NCBI RefSeq assembly: GCF_000266905.1
Contig: NC_018027.1
Location: 930,001 to 994,000 of the forward strand
Length of the DNA: 64,000 bases
Source of the DNA: Mycolicibacterium chubuense NBB4
GTDB taxonomy: Bacteria > Actinomycetota > Actinomycetes > Mycobacteriales > Mycobacteriaceae
Reading direction: 5' to 3'
Below, in pieces: positions 1 to 11,476 of this stretch. Every line of letters begins with the position of its first letter. The first letter of the stretch is position 1. Under the pieces are notes generated by a model that saw nothing but the letters and a program-made list of their open reading frames with translations, was not told the DNA's origin and made no database searches. A program made the position numbers and the translations under genes.

Positions 1-2
1 GC

Positions 3-302
3 CGCTCGGGCAGTAGCGCCGCGGCGACCGTCGACGCCACGTTCTCCTGGTTCGAGACCGGAAGCCTGGCGCGCGAGCGAGACCTCGCGGCCGGGCACGG
101 CGCCGTCGTCACCGACACCCTCATCGAGCGTCACAAAGCCTTCTCCGCGCGCCGCGACGTGACGGGGGTGGCCTGCTCGGCGACCGCCGCGGCGGGATCG
201 GGCGTGGTGAGCTGGTGGGTGCAGTACCGCGGAGCCAAATCCGGTGATCCGTGCGTCGACGCGCAGAAGTTGCTGTCGGCGACCTTGCGGTCGGACATGT
301 GA
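3..302 (+). CDS. DUF3558-family lipoprotein, C-terminal part (5' end outside window)
   Basis: The reading frame is open from the first base of the window and stops with TGA at 300-302, giving about 99 residues. The remnant has two cysteines (in 'GVACSA' and 'DPCVDA') and a tryptophan-rich strand 'SWWVQYRG', which fits the C-terminal half of DUF3558 lipoproteins, a cell-envelope family common in mycobacteria whose function is unknown. The next gene, from the same family, starts one base later, so the two form a tandem pair. The family call rests on pattern recognition only. Confidence 0.6.
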   Translation, partial: RSGSSAAATVDATFSWFETGSLARERDLAAGHGAVVTDTLIERHKAFSARRDVTGVACSATAAAGSGVVSWWVQYRGAKSGDPCVDAQKLLSATLRSDM

Positions 303-303
303 A

Positions 304-834
304 GTGACCGGGGCACGGGCAGCGGGTCTGCTGGTGCTCGGTGCGCTCGCCGTGGGCTGCGGCGGTCCCGGGCAGTCGGCCGACGCCACCGACTCCGGGG
401 CGGGTCCGCGGCAGACCGGCCAGGGGTTCCACAGCGAGGACTGCAACGGCGTCACCGACGCCGACGTCGAGAAGGCCGCGGGCTCGAAGCTCTACACCAA
501 GGCCGTCGTCAGCGACTCGGGCTGTTTCTGGCAGGAGAACACCGTGTTCGGCGACGTCGGCGCGGGCATGGGCATCTCCACCTGGTGGTACCGGGGCAGC
601 GATTTGGACACCGAACGCGGCCTGGAGCAGCGCGCCGGCCGCACGCTCTCCGAGCTCTCCATCGACGGCAACAAGGGCTTCAAGGCCTACGACGACACCG
701 CCTGCAGCATCTACGTGGCCAAAGGCGGTGACGTCATCACCTGGTCCATCCAGACGCTGAACTCCTCGATGATGCCCGACCTGTGTTCGATCGCCGGCCA
801 GCTTGCACAACTGTCGCAGCAGCGCGTGAACTAG
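304..834 (+). CDS. DUF3558-family lipoprotein
   Basis: 176 residues from a GTG start one base after the preceding stop. The N-terminus is a short lipoprotein signal (hydrophobic residues 6-18, lipobox-like LAVGC, predicted lipidated Cys19) followed by a Gly/Asp-rich linker. The mature part has paired cysteines (EDCNGV, SGCFWQ, TACSIY, DLCSIA), as expected of an exported disulphide-bonded DUF3558 domain. An upstream in-frame ATG would add 20 Arg/Cys-rich residues and bury the signal peptide, so the GTG is preferred. The molecular function of the family is unknown. Tandem arrangement suggests duplication. Confidence 0.75.
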   Translation: MTGARAAGLLVLGALAVGCGGPGQSADATDSGAGPRQTGQGFHSEDCNGVTDADVEKAAGSKLYTKAVVSDSGCFWQENTVFGDVGAGMGISTWWYRGSDLDTERGLEQRAGRTLSELSIDGNKGFKAYDDTACSIYVAKGGDVITWSIQTLNSSMMPDLCSIAGQLAQLSQQRVN

Positions 835-901
835 AGTTTGTCGCTTACCTGGCAGATCCCGCGAGGGGATGACCCGAACACACCCGAGGGGGAACCGCGA
901 C

Positions 902-1477
902 ATGGCAGCTCGGCCGCCGCGATCGGCGAGGCTGAGCCGTGACTCCATCGTCAACGCCGCCCTGACGTTCCTGGACCGCGAGGGCTGGGATTCGCTGACG
1001 ATCAACGCCCTGGCCAACCAGCTCGGCACCAAGGGCCCGTCGCTCTACAACCACGTGCACAGCCTCGACGACCTGCGCCGGACGGTGCGCATGCGGGTGG
1101 TCGGCGACATCATCGACATGCTCAACACCGTCGGCCAGGGCCGCACGCCCGACGACGCGGTGATGGTGATGGCCAGCGCCTACCGCAGCTACGCCCACCA
1201 TCATCCCGGCCGCTACTCGGCCTTCACCCGGATGCCGCTCGGTGGCGACGACCCCGAGTTCACCGCGGCCACCCACGCGGCCGCGGCGCCCGTCATCTCC
1301 GTGCTGTCCTCCTACGGCCTCGACGAGGAGGCCGCGTTCTTCGCCGCCCTGGAGTTCTGGTCGGCCATGCACGGGTTCGTGCTGCTGGAGATGACCGGGG
1401 TGATGGCCGGCATCGACACCGACGCGGTGTTCACCGACATGGTGATGCGGCTCGCCACGGGCATGCGGTCGCGATAG
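902..1477 (+). CDS. TetR-family transcriptional regulator (Rv0681-like)
   Basis: 191 residues. The N-terminal helix-turn-helix covers roughly residues 10-60 (SRDSIVNAAL ... LANQLGTKGPSLYNHV), the classic TetR DNA-binding module. The C-terminal ligand/dimerisation part resembles the WHG-type TetR_C domain. The ATG at 902 is preceded by a purine-rich GAGGGGGAA; a longer in-frame start at 869 would add 11 poorly conserved residues. The gene sits immediately before rpsL in the same orientation, as Rv0681 does in M. tuberculosis, but rpsL has its own promoter. Ligand and targets are unknown. Confidence 0.85.
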   Translation: MAARPPRSARLSRDSIVNAALTFLDREGWDSLTINALANQLGTKGPSLYNHVHSLDDLRRTVRMRVVGDIIDMLNTVGQGRTPDDAVMVMASAYRSYAHHHPGRYSAFTRMPLGGDDPEFTAATHAAAAPVISVLSSYGLDEEAAFFAALEFWSAMHGFVLLEMTGVMAGIDTDAVFTDMVMRLATGMRSR

Positions 1478-1496
1478 CGCCGCAGGTCAGCGGGTT

Positions 1497-1524
1497 TTGT
1501 CGAGGTCCGCGGCCCTGGTATTGT
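1497..1524 (+). promoter_or_regulatory. Promoter of the rpsL-rpsG-fusA-tuf operon
   Basis: TTGTCG (1497-1502) and TATTGT (1519-1524) are separated by 16 bp, a good SigA-type -35/-10 pair. Transcription would start near 1531, giving a leader of about 195 nt before rpsL. The leader contains a small hairpin (GCTTG-ATTCA-CAAGC, 1551-1565) and an AGGAAG ribosome-binding site before the rpsL ATG. The assignment is by motif only. Confidence 0.65.
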
Positions 1525-1726
1525 GGACGGTCGTGCCTGGTAGGCAAGGCGCTTGATTCACAAGCATGCCTGCACGCCGGGCCAGTTTGCATGTCTAGCG
1601 CCATGGGTGCCTTGGAAATTATCCGAGAACACGCGGGCGGCCGCATGCGACACGCCCGGATGCGGGGTAGCCCGCGACACAGAACTTCAGAAGAACTCAG
1701 AACGAAGCAACACAGGAAGCCGGTAC

Positions 1727-2101
1727 ATGCCAACCATCAACCAGCTGGTCCGTAAGGGTCGCCGCGACAAGATCGCCAAGGTGAAGACCGCGGCACTGAA
1801 GGGCAGCCCGCAGCGTCGCGGCGTGTGCACTCGCGTGTACACGACCACCCCGAAGAAGCCGAACTCGGCGCTTCGGAAGGTGGCCCGCGTGAGGCTGACC
1901 AGCGCGGTCGAGGTCACCGCCTACATCCCGGGCGAGGGCCACAACCTGCAGGAGCACTCGATGGTGCTGGTGCGTGGTGGTCGTGTGAAGGACCTGCCCG
2001 GTGTGCGCTACAAGATCATCCGCGGCTCGCTGGACACCCAGGGCGTGAAGAACCGCAAGCAAGCCCGCAGCCGTTACGGCGCCAAGAAGGAGAAGAGCTG
2101 A
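1727..2101 (+). CDS. rpsL: 30S ribosomal protein S12
   Basis: 124 residues, the usual length of S12, a protein of the decoding centre of the small subunit. The conserved loops [12 protein letters not shown] and [13 protein letters not shown] are intact. Lys43 and Lys88, the residues whose substitution gives streptomycin resistance in mycobacteria, are both lysine, so the genotype is streptomycin-sensitive at this locus. An ATG with an AGGAAG box upstream is chosen. The TGA stop overlaps the rpsG ATG by one base, indicating translational coupling. First gene of the str operon. Confidence 0.98.
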   Translation: MPTINQLVRKGRRDKIAKVKTAALKGSPQRRGVCTRVYTTTPKKPNSALRKVARVRLTSAVEVTAYIPGEGHNLQEHSMVLVRGGRVKDLPGVRYKIIRGSLDTQGVKNRKQARSRYGAKKEKS

Positions 2102-2571
2102 TGCCGCGCAAGGGGCCCGCGCCGAAGCGTCCGTTGGTCAACGATCCGGTCTACGGATCGCAGCTGGTCACCCAGCTGGTCAACAAGATCCTCATGCAAG
2201 GGAAGAAATCGCTGGCCGAGCGCATTGTTTATGGTGCGCTCGAACAGGCCCGTGAGAAGACCGGCACCGACCCGGTCGTCACCCTCAAGCGCGCTCTCGA
2301 CAACGTCAAGCCCGCGCTGGAGGTTCGCAGCCGCCGCGTCGGTGGTGCGACCTACCAGGTTCCCGTCGAGGTGCGCCCGGACCGGTCCACCACGCTGGCA
2401 CTGCGTTGGCTGGTCAGCTTCTCGCGGCAGCGCCGCGAGAAGACCATGGTCGAGCGGCTGGCCAACGAGATCCTCGATGCCAGCAACGGTTTGGGAGCCT
2501 CCGTCAAGCGACGCGAGGACACCCACAAGATGGCCGAGGCCAACCGCGCCTTCGCGCACTACCGCTGGTGA
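2101..2571 (+). CDS. rpsG: 30S ribosomal protein S7
   Basis: 156 residues, full length for bacterial S7, which nucleates assembly of the 16S rRNA 3' major domain and contacts the E-site tRNA. The N-terminus ([11 protein letters not shown]) and the conserved segment [15 protein letters not shown] are typical. The start codon overlaps the rpsL stop by one base (TGATG). A 76-nt gap follows before fusA. Confidence 0.98.
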   Translation: MPRKGPAPKRPLVNDPVYGSQLVTQLVNKILMQGKKSLAERIVYGALEQAREKTGTDPVVTLKRALDNVKPALEVRSRRVGGATYQVPVEVRPDRSTTLALRWLVSFSRQRREKTMVERLANEILDASNGLGASVKRREDTHKMAEANRAFAHYRW

Positions 2572-2647
2572 TTTCGCCCGCGGTCAGTGAGGACCGCGGG
2601 ACGCAACAGAACACCTATCAAGCAAGCGAAAGAGTGGGAATTTAGCC

Positions 2648-4750
2648 GTGGCACAGGACGTGCTGACCGACCTCACGAAGGTCCGCAACATCGGCATCAT
2701 GGCGCACATCGATGCCGGCAAGACGACGACGACCGAGCGCATCCTCTACTACACCGGTATCAGCTACAAGATCGGTGAGGTGCACGACGGTGCCGCCACG
2801 ATGGACTGGATGGAGCAGGAGCAGGAGCGGGGTATCACCATCACCTCGGCTGCCACCACCTGCTTCTGGAACGGCAACCAGATCAACATCATCGACACCC
2901 CGGGCCACGTCGACTTCACCGTCGAGGTGGAGCGCTCGCTGCGCGTGCTCGACGGTGCCGTGGCCGTCTTCGACGGCAAGGAAGGTGTCGAGCCGCAGTC
3001 CGAGCAGGTGTGGCGCCAAGCCGACAAGTACGACGTGCCGCGCATCTGCTTCGTCAACAAGATGGACAAGCTGGGCGCCGACTTCTACTTCTCGGTGCGC
3101 ACCATGGAGGAGCGCCTCGGCGCCAACGTCATCCCGATCCAGCTGCCGATCGGCTCCGAGAGTGACTTCTCCGGTGTCGTCGACCTGGTCGAGATGAAGG
3201 CCAAGGTGTGGAGCGCCGAGGCCAAGCTCGGCGAGAAGTACGACGTCGTCGACATCCCGGCCGATATGGTCGAGAAGGCCGACGAGTACCGCACCAAGCT
3301 GCTCGAGGCGGTCGCCGAGACCGACGACGCGCTGATGGAGAAGTACTTCGGCGGCGAAGAGCTCACGGTCGAGGAGATCAAGGCGGCGCTGCGCAAGCTG
3401 ACGATCAACTCCGAGGCCTACCTGGTGCTCTGCGGGTCTGCGTTCAAGAACAAGGGCGTGCAGCCCATGCTCGACGCGGTCATCGACTACCTGCCCTCGC
3501 CGCTGGACGTCCCGCCTGCCGAAGGCCACGTGCCCGGCAAGGAAGAGGAGCTGATCACCCGCAAGCCCTCGACCGAGGAGCCGTTCTCGGCGCTGGCGTT
3601 CAAGGTGGCCACGCACCCGTTCTTCGGCAAGCTCACCTACGTCCGCGTCTACTCGGGCCGGGTGGACTCCGGTTCGCAGGTCGTCAACGCCACCAAGGGC
3701 AAGAAGGAGCGGCTGGGCAAGCTGTTCCAGATGCACTCCAACAAGGAGAACCCGGTGGAGACGGCGTCGGCCGGCCACATCTACGCGGTCATCGGCCTGA
3801 AGGACACCACCACCGGTGACACGCTGTCCGACTCCAACGACCAGATCGTGCTGGAGTCGATGACGTTCCCGGATCCGGTCATCGAGGTCGCCATCGAGCC
3901 CAAGACCAAGAGCGACCAGGAGAAGCTGGGCACCGCGATCCAGAAGCTCGCCGAAGAGGATCCGACCTTCAAGGTGCACCTGGATCAGGAGACCGGCCAG
4001 ACCGTCATCGGCGGTATGGGCGAGCTCCACCTGGACATCCTGGTCGACCGTATGCGTCGCGAGTTCAAGGTCGAGGCCAACGTCGGCAAGCCGCAGGTGG
4101 CCTACCGCGAGACCGTCCGCCGCAAGGTCGAGAAGGTCGAGTTCACCCACAAGAAGCAGACGGGTGGCTCCGGCCAGTTCGCCAAGGTCCTCATCGATCT
4201 CGAGCCGTTCACCGGCGAGGACGGTGCGACCTACGAGTTCGAGAACAAGGTCACCGGTGGCCGCATCCCGCGTGAGTACATCCCGTCGGTCGACGCCGGT
4301 GCTCAGGACGCCATGCAGTACGGCGTGCTCGCCGGCTACCCGCTGGTGAACCTGAAGGTCACCCTGCTCGACGGCGCGTTCCACGAGGTCGACTCGTCGG
4401 AAATGGCGTTCAAGGTGGCCGGCTCGCAGGTGCTGAAGAAGGCGGCGCAGGCTGCGCAGCCCGTCATTCTCGAGCCCATCATGGCCGTCGAGGTCACCAC
4501 GCCCGAGGACTACATGGGCGACGTGATCGGCGACCTGAACTCCCGCCGTGGTCAGATCCAGGCCATGGAGGAGCGGAGCGGCGCCCGCGTCGTCAAGGCG
4601 CAAGTGCCGCTGTCGGAGATGTTCGGCTACGTCGGAGACCTTCGGTCGAAGACCCAGGGCCGGGCGAACTACTCCATGGTGTTCGACTCGTACGCCGAGG
4701 TTCCGGCGAACGTGGCGAAGGAGATCATCGCGAAGGCGACGGGTCAGTAA
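2648..4750 (+). CDS. fusA: Translation elongation factor G
   Basis: 700 residues. EF-G is the GTPase that drives ribosomal translocation. The N-terminal G domain has the P-loop [12 protein letters not shown], the switch-region [11 protein letters not shown] and NKMD motifs. Domains II-V follow, including the domain IV sequence GGSGQFAKV and C-terminal [14 protein letters not shown] segments. It starts with GTG at 2648, giving the standard [10 protein letters not shown]-terminus. Third gene of the str operon. Length and motifs match mycobacterial FusA1 rather than the divergent second EF-G-like paralogue. Confidence 0.97.
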   Translation: MAQDVLTDLTKVRNIGIMAHIDAGKTTTTERILYYTGISYKIGEVHDGAATMDWMEQEQERGITITSAATTCFWNGNQINIIDTPGHVDFTVEVERSLRVLDGAVAVFDGKEGVEPQSEQVWRQADKYDVPRICFVNKMDKLGADFYFSVRTMEERLGANVIPIQLPIGSESDFSGVVDLVEMKAKVWSAEAKLGEKYDVVDIPADMVEKADEYRTKLLEAVAETDDALMEKYFGGEELTVEEIKAALRKLTINSEAYLVLCGSAFKNKGVQPMLDAVIDYLPSPLDVPPAEGHVPGKEEELITRKPSTEEPFSALAFKVATHPFFGKLTYVRVYSGRVDSGSQVVNATKGKKERLGKLFQMHSNKENPVETASAGHIYAVIGLKDTTTGDTLSDSNDQIVLESMTFPDPVIEVAIEPKTKSDQEKLGTAIQKLAEEDPTFKVHLDQETGQTVIGGMGELHLDILVDRMRREFKVEANVGKPQVAYRETVRRKVEKVEFTHKKQTGGSGQFAKVLIDLEPFTGEDGATYEFENKVTGGRIPREYIPSVDAGAQDAMQYGVLAGYPLVNLKVTLLDGAFHEVDSSEMAFKVAGSQVLKKAAQAAQPVILEPIMAVEVTTPEDYMGDVIGDLNSRRGQIQAMEERSGARVVKAQVPLSEMFGYVGDLRSKTQGRANYSMVFDSYAEVPANVAKEIIAKATGQ

Positions 4751-4833
4751 CCCCCGTCGTCCAGCGGAGAACCACAACTGCAAAGATCAACCCTGCTTAA
4801 CAACAAGCACCAACAGTCCAGGAGGACAACACA

Positions 4834-6024
4834 GTGGCGAAGGCGAAGTTCGAGCGGACGAAGCCGCACGTCAACATCGGGACCATCGGTCACGTTGACC
4901 ACGGCAAGACCACGCTGACAGCAGCAATCACCAAGGTTCTGCACGACAAGTACCCCGAGTTGAACGAGTCGCGCGCATTCGACCAGATCGACAATGCGCC
5001 CGAGGAGCGTCAGCGCGGCATCACGATCAACATCTCCCACGTGGAGTACCAGACCGACAAGCGTCACTACGCGCACGTCGACGCCCCCGGTCACGCTGAC
5101 TACATCAAGAACATGATCACCGGTGCCGCCCAGATGGACGGCGCGATCCTGGTGGTCGCCGCCACTGACGGCCCGATGCCGCAGACCCGTGAGCACGTGC
5201 TGCTGGCCCGCCAGGTGGGTGTGCCCTACATCCTGGTCGCGCTGAACAAGGCCGACGCCGTCGACGACGAGGAGCTCATCGAGCTCGTCGAGATGGAGGT
5301 CCGCGAGCTGCTGGCCGCCCAGGACTTCGACGAGGACGCCCCGGTCGTGCGCGTCTCGGCGCTCAAGGCGCTCGAGGGCGACGAGAAGTGGGTCAAGTCC
5401 GTCGAGGAGCTCATGGAGGCCGTCGACGAGTCCATCCCGGACCCGGTTCGCGAGACCGACAAGCCGTTCCTGATGCCCGTCGAGGACGTCTTCACGATCA
5501 CCGGCCGCGGCACCGTGGTCACCGGTCGCGTCGAGCGTGGCGTGGTCAACGTGAACGAGGAAGTCGAGATCGTCGGCATCCGTCCGACCACCACCAAGAC
5601 CACCGTCACCGGTGTCGAGATGTTCCGCAAGCTGCTCGACCAGGGCCAGGCCGGCGACAACGTCGGTCTGCTGCTGCGCGGCATCAAGCGCGAGGACGTG
5701 GAGCGCGGCCAGGTCGTGATCAAGCCGGGCACCACCACCCCGCACACCGAGTTCGAGGGTCAGGTCTACATCCTGTCCAAGGACGAGGGCGGCCGTCACA
5801 CGCCGTTCTTCAACAACTACCGCCCGCAGTTCTACTTCCGTACCACGGACGTGACCGGCGTGGTGACCCTCCCCGAGGGCACCGAGATGGTGATGCCCGG
5901 TGACAACACCGACATCTCCGTCAAGCTGATCCAGCCCGTCGCCATGGACGAGGGCCTGCGCTTCGCGATCCGCGAGGGCGGCCGTACCGTCGGCGCCGGC
6001 CGGGTCACCAAGATCATCAAGTGA
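4834..6024 (+). CDS. tuf: Translation elongation factor Tu
   Basis: 396 residues, standard bacterial EF-Tu length. EF-Tu carries aminoacyl-tRNA to the ribosome as a GTP complex. G-domain motifs GHVDHGKTT, the RGITI effector loop, DAPGHADY and NKAD are intact, followed by the two beta-barrel domains. The start is GTG at 4834 with a strong AGGAGG box 9 bases upstream. Last gene of the operon, followed by a perfect hairpin terminator. The only tuf copy seen in this window. Confidence 0.98.
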   Translation: MAKAKFERTKPHVNIGTIGHVDHGKTTLTAAITKVLHDKYPELNESRAFDQIDNAPEERQRGITINISHVEYQTDKRHYAHVDAPGHADYIKNMITGAAQMDGAILVVAATDGPMPQTREHVLLARQVGVPYILVALNKADAVDDEELIELVEMEVRELLAAQDFDEDAPVVRVSALKALEGDEKWVKSVEELMEAVDESIPDPVRETDKPFLMPVEDVFTITGRGTVVTGRVERGVVNVNEEVEIVGIRPTTTKTTVTGVEMFRKLLDQGQAGDNVGLLLRGIKREDVERGQVVIKPGTTTPHTEFEGQVYILSKDEGGRHTPFFNNYRPQFYFRTTDVTGVVTLPEGTEMVMPGDNTDISVKLIQPVAMDEGLRFAIREGGRTVGAGRVTKIIK

Positions 6025-6042
6025 TCTGAAGTTTCGGCTGCG

Positions 6043-6084
6043 AAAGTGGCGCTCACCCGGAAAGGGTGGGCGCCACTTTTGTTT
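6043..6084 (+). terminator. Rho-independent terminator after tuf
   Basis: A 16-bp stem (AAAGTGGCGCTCACCC pairing with GGGTGGGCGCCACTTT, one G-U wobble) closes a 5-nt GGAAA loop and runs into TTTTGTTT. It lies 19 nt after the tuf stop, before the cutinase gene. It is one of the clearest intrinsic terminators in the window. Confidence 0.92.
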
Positions 6085-6157
6085 GCTGGTGTAACGCGAC
6101 CGCGCCGCCTGCCGATGTACTGTGCGACGGCTGTCGAGGGGTCGGCCGGGATTTTGA

Positions 6158-7015
6158 GTGAGGTTCTTGAAGTTGATACGACGCATTTCTCGCATCGCCT
6201 GCGCCGCCCTCGTGGGCGGCGCCGCCATGGTGGGCCTCTCGGCCGGCACCGCGTCCGCGCAACCGGCCTGCCCGAACGTCCACTGGATCGGCGCCGCCGG
6301 TTCCGGTGAGCGGACGCCCGCCGACGTGACCGCCGACGACGGCATGGGCCGCGTCGTGTACAAGTCCTACCGCGACTTCGCCCGGCTGGTACAGCAGAGC
6401 GGCCGCACGATCACCGCCGAGGCCGTCGACTACCCGGCCGTTCCGGTCCCCGCCGACGGCGGCGCGCTGGGCTGGCTCGGCTTCATGGGCAGTGTGGACA
6501 CCGGCGCCACGGCGCTGGGCAAGCAGTATGCGGACTTCGTTGCACAGTGCCCCACCTCGAAGGTCGTGCTGGCCGGCTACTCGCAGGGCGCGATGGTCGT
6601 GCACCGCAATCTCGCCGCGCTGGACGGCAACCCGAACCTCAGCGCTGCCCTGCTGGTCGCCGACGGCGACCGCCTGCCGCAGGACGTCACCGTCAACCTC
6701 GGATCGGTCACGACCGTGCCGGGCAAGGGCAAGGGTGTCGCGCAGGACTGGCCGATCCTGGCCCACGCGCCGGCTCCGCTGCCGATCTCGCTGGCCAGCA
6801 AGACGATCAGCGTCTGCGACCTCGGGGATGCGGTGTGTGACTACAACCCCGACGCCGCCGACGACATGAACCCGGCCGCGGTGGCCGTGCACACCAGCTA
6901 TGCCCGCAACCAAAGCGCGATGGACAGCTGGACCGCGCCGCTCTACGCGCTCGTCACCGGTGCGCCGTCGCCGAGCCCGGCGGCCAACCCCGTCACGGTC
7001 GCTGCAGGTCACTGA
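6158..7015 (+). CDS. Secreted cutinase-family serine esterase
   Basis: 285 residues from a GTG start. Residues 1-34 form a Sec-type signal peptide (RRISR, hydrophobic core, cleavage after TASA). The mature enzyme has the cutinase nucleophile elbow GYSQG with Ser142, cysteines at CPN and AQCP, and the C-terminal C-D-x-D-x-V-C ... H segment expected to hold the catalytic Asp and His. Mycobacterial cutinase-like proteins hydrolyse lipid or polyester substrates at the cell surface; the substrate here is not known. The C-terminus is Pro/Ser/Ala-rich. Confidence 0.88.
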   Translation: MRFLKLIRRISRIACAALVGGAAMVGLSAGTASAQPACPNVHWIGAAGSGERTPADVTADDGMGRVVYKSYRDFARLVQQSGRTITAEAVDYPAVPVPADGGALGWLGFMGSVDTGATALGKQYADFVAQCPTSKVVLAGYSQGAMVVHRNLAALDGNPNLSAALLVADGDRLPQDVTVNLGSVTTVPGKGKGVAQDWPILAHAPAPLPISLASKTISVCDLGDAVCDYNPDAADDMNPAAVAVHTSYARNQSAMDSWTAPLYALVTGAPSPSPAANPVTVAAGH

Positions 7016-7076
7016 CTGTCAATCCGCTGAGCGAAGCGACAGCGGAAATCGCCGCCGTGCGGCGATAATCTCCTGC

Positions 7077-7904
7077 GTGTCGATCTTCTGGCGGTATGTC
7101 CGCGTTCAGCTGTTCGTCCTGCTGTGCGGCATCGTGGGCCCGATCTTCCTCGTGGTCTACTTTGCCTCGGGCGGCGGCCCGCTCATGAAATGGATGTTCT
7201 GGACGGGCCTGCTCATCACCGTCGCCGACGTGCTGATCGCCTTGGCGATCACCAGCGGGGGCGCCAAGAAGGCGGCCAAGACCGCCGCGCTGGAGGCCAC
7301 CGGGGTACTGGCCCTGGCCCAGGTCGTCGGCATCCACGAGACCGGTACCCGGATCAACGACCAGCCGTTGGTCAAGATCGACCTGCAGGTCTCCGGGCCG
7401 GGAATCACCCCGTTCGCCACCCAGGACCAGGTGATCGCCTCGGTCAGCCGGCTGCCGATGATCACCGGCCGCAAACTCGTCGCGCTCGTCGACCCCGCCA
7501 CGAACGACTACCAGATCGATTGGGAGAGAAGCGCTCTGATTGCCGGGATGATGCCCGCGACATTCAGCGTGGCCGAAGACAACCGGACCTACGACCTGAC
7601 CGGTCAGACCGAAGCGCTGATGCAGATCCTGCAGGTGCTCAAGGCCAACGGAATCAGCATGAACAACATGATCGACCTGCGCTCCAATCCGGCGGCCCGC
7701 CAGCAGGTGCAGGCCATCGTGCGGCAGGCGGCCGCACGGCAGACGGCGCCGCCGCCCCCGGTGCCCGCCGCCGCGGCCTACGCCGCACCCGCCGAGCCCA
7801 GCACGGCCCAGCGTCTGCAGGAACTCGAGACGTTGCGGGCCACCGGATCGATCACCGAGGACGAGTACACGGCCAAGCGGCAGCAGATCATCGCCGAGCT
7901 GTGA
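7077..7904 (+). CDS. Membrane protein with C-terminal SHOCT domain
   Basis: 275 residues from GTG at 7077. Two transmembrane helices occupy about residues 10-30 and 38-58, followed by a cytoplasmic beta-rich region, an Ala/Pro linker (AAPPPPVPAAAAY-like), and a final ~34-residue SHOCT domain (LETLRATGSITEDEYTAKRQQIIAEL type), a short oligomerisation module. A TAATCT box ends 5 nt before the GTG, suggesting a leaderless or near-leaderless mRNA. Function unknown; relatives are widespread in mycobacteria. Confidence 0.75.
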   Translation: MSIFWRYVRVQLFVLLCGIVGPIFLVVYFASGGGPLMKWMFWTGLLITVADVLIALAITSGGAKKAAKTAALEATGVLALAQVVGIHETGTRINDQPLVKIDLQVSGPGITPFATQDQVIASVSRLPMITGRKLVALVDPATNDYQIDWERSALIAGMMPATFSVAEDNRTYDLTGQTEALMQILQVLKANGISMNNMIDLRSNPAARQQVQAIVRQAAARQTAPPPPVPAAAAYAAPAEPSTAQRLQELETLRATGSITEDEYTAKRQQIIAEL

Positions 7905-10011
<2,107 letters not shown>

Positions 10012-10015
<4 letters not shown>

Positions 10016-10860
10016 GGATGCACCTCCAATGTGCAGCATTTCACCGATCCGCCGCCCTTGAGCAGTTCGGACAGCTCGACTCCGACGGGCCGGAATCCGG
10101 CCTCGCGCAATTGGTCGGCGAAACCGGTCGCGGCGGCGGGCAGCACGACGTCGAGCCCGTCGGACACGACGTTGAGGCCCAGCGCGTAGGCGTCGGAGCT
10201 CGCCACCTCGATGGCGTCGGGGAAGAGCTCGCTCAGCGTCGCGCGGGAGTGGTCGGCGAATGCCGGCGGGAAGTAGGCGATCGTCGTGTCGTCCAGCACT
10301 GCCAGCGCGGTGTCGAGATGGTAGAAGCGCGGGTCGACCAATTCGAGCCCGACGACCGGCATGCCGAGATGCGCGGCGATCTCGTGATGGGCCCGTCGAT
10401 CGGTGCGGAAACCGTGACCCGCCAGGATCGTCGCCCCCAGGAGAAGCAGATCGCCCTGGCCCTCGTTGGCATGACGGGTGTCGGCGAGGTGAAAGCCGTT
10501 GCGCGACATCCACGCGGCGTAGGCCACCGACTCGCCGGCGCGCTCGGCGTGTGCGAACCGGGCGACCACGGCCTTGCCGTTGACGACCATGCCGCCGTTG
10601 GCGGCGTAGACCATGTCCGGAAGACCGGCGACGGGTTCGACGAGTTCCACGGTGTGGCCGAGGTCGAGGTAGGTCTGCCGCAGGGCCTCCCACTGGCTGA
10701 CCGCCCGGTGCGTGTCGACCGGGGCGGACGGGTCCATCCACGGGTTGATGGCGTACTCGACGGTGAAGAAGGTCGGCGCGGTCATGACGTACCGGCGAGG
10801 ACGCGCCACGCGTCGGGCGCCGACATCGGTGACCGGGGCGGCGGCGACATCCATCCTCAT
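10012..10860 (-). CDS. Dimethylargininase/amidinotransferase-family hydrolase (Rv2323c-like)
   Basis: 282 residues from ATG at 10860. A beta/alpha-propeller guanidino hydrolase: conserved acidic segment EGQGDLLLLG, histidine in FYHLDTALAVL, and C-terminal nucleophile region GGGSVKCCTLEVHP with the catalytic Cys. The family includes dimethylarginine dimethylaminohydrolase and arginine-degrading relatives. Coupling to rocD suggests it feeds ornithine or citrulline into that enzyme, so an arginine dihydrolase-like activity is as plausible as dimethylarginine hydrolysis. The start is supported by a -35/-10 pair whose predicted +1 is this ATG; a later in-frame ATG (10785) is possible. Confidence 0.8.
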
Positions 10861-10867
10861 GGCCACA

Positions 10868-10896
10868 ACGATATGAGTGCACCGTGGTGCAATCAA
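10868..10896 (-). promoter_or_regulatory. Leaderless promoter of ddaH-rocD with palindromic operator in its spacer
   Basis: Read on the minus strand, TTGATT (10896-10891) and TATCGT (10873-10868) are 17 bp apart, and 7 nt later comes the ddaH-like ATG. The spacer contains the inverted repeat TGCACC-AC-GGTGCA (10878-10891), which touches the -35 box. The adjacent divergent gene encodes an Lrp/AsnC regulator, the obvious candidate to bind it. Confidence 0.6.
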
Positions 10897-10973
10897 TCGA
10901 CGGATATTGCGTGTCTACGCGTCATCTGTTGTGCTGTTATGCCGATTGCAGCGATTCATTGCATGGAGGAACC

Positions 10974-11420
10974 GTGGAGCGGCTGGACGAGACCGACGAG
11001 CTGATCCTGGCCGAACTGGCCCAGCACGCGCGGGCCACCTTCGCCGAGATCGGCGAGCGCGTGAACCTCTCGGCTCCCGCGGTCAAGCGGCGCGTGGATC
11101 GCCTGATCGACAGCGGCGTCATCCGGGGCTTCACCACCGTCATCGACCGCAACGCGCTGGGCTGGAACACCGAGGCCTACGTGCAAGTGTTCTGTCATGG
11201 CACTATCGCACCGGACCAGCTCCGGGCCGCCTGGAAGGACATCCCTGAAGTCGTCAGCGCCGCGACGGTCACCGGCACGGCGGACGCGATCCTGCACGTG
11301 CTGGCCCGCGACATGCGTCATCTCGAGGAGGCGCTCGAGCGCATCCGGTCCAGCGGCGACATCGAGCGCAGCGAGAGCATCGTGGTGCTGTCGAACATCA
11401 TCGAGCGGTCGCCGCGCTGA
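10974..11420 (+). CDS. Lrp/AsnC-family transcriptional regulator (Rv2324-like)
   Basis: 148 residues. Winged helix-turn-helix at about 5-60 (DETDELILAELAQHARATFAEIGERVNLS) followed by a RAM ligand-binding domain (TGTADAILHVLARD). The GTG at 10974 has a GGAGG box 4 nt upstream; a longer open frame back to 10884 lacks a ribosome-binding site and overlaps the operator region. Divergent from ddaH-rocD, so most likely a local amino-acid-responsive regulator of arginine/ornithine catabolism, as AsnC-type regulators commonly are. Confidence 0.9.
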   Translation: MERLDETDELILAELAQHARATFAEIGERVNLSAPAVKRRVDRLIDSGVIRGFTTVIDRNALGWNTEAYVQVFCHGTIAPDQLRAAWKDIPEVVSAATVTGTADAILHVLARDMRHLEEALERIRSSGDIERSESIVVLSNIIERSPR

Positions 11421-11476
11421 GCACCTACCTGTGGGGTGGCGCACAACAGCGCGCCGGCATCGTGTAAAAAGCCCAC

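Noticed and set aside
1531..1726. Structured RNA or tRNA in the rpsL leader
   Set aside because: Only a 5-bp hairpin is evident; no cloverleaf or known riboswitch pattern.
2642..4783. 713-codon open frame on the minus strand opposite fusA
   Set aside because: Mirror of the high-GC third-position pattern of fusA; no family motifs, and fusA is certain.
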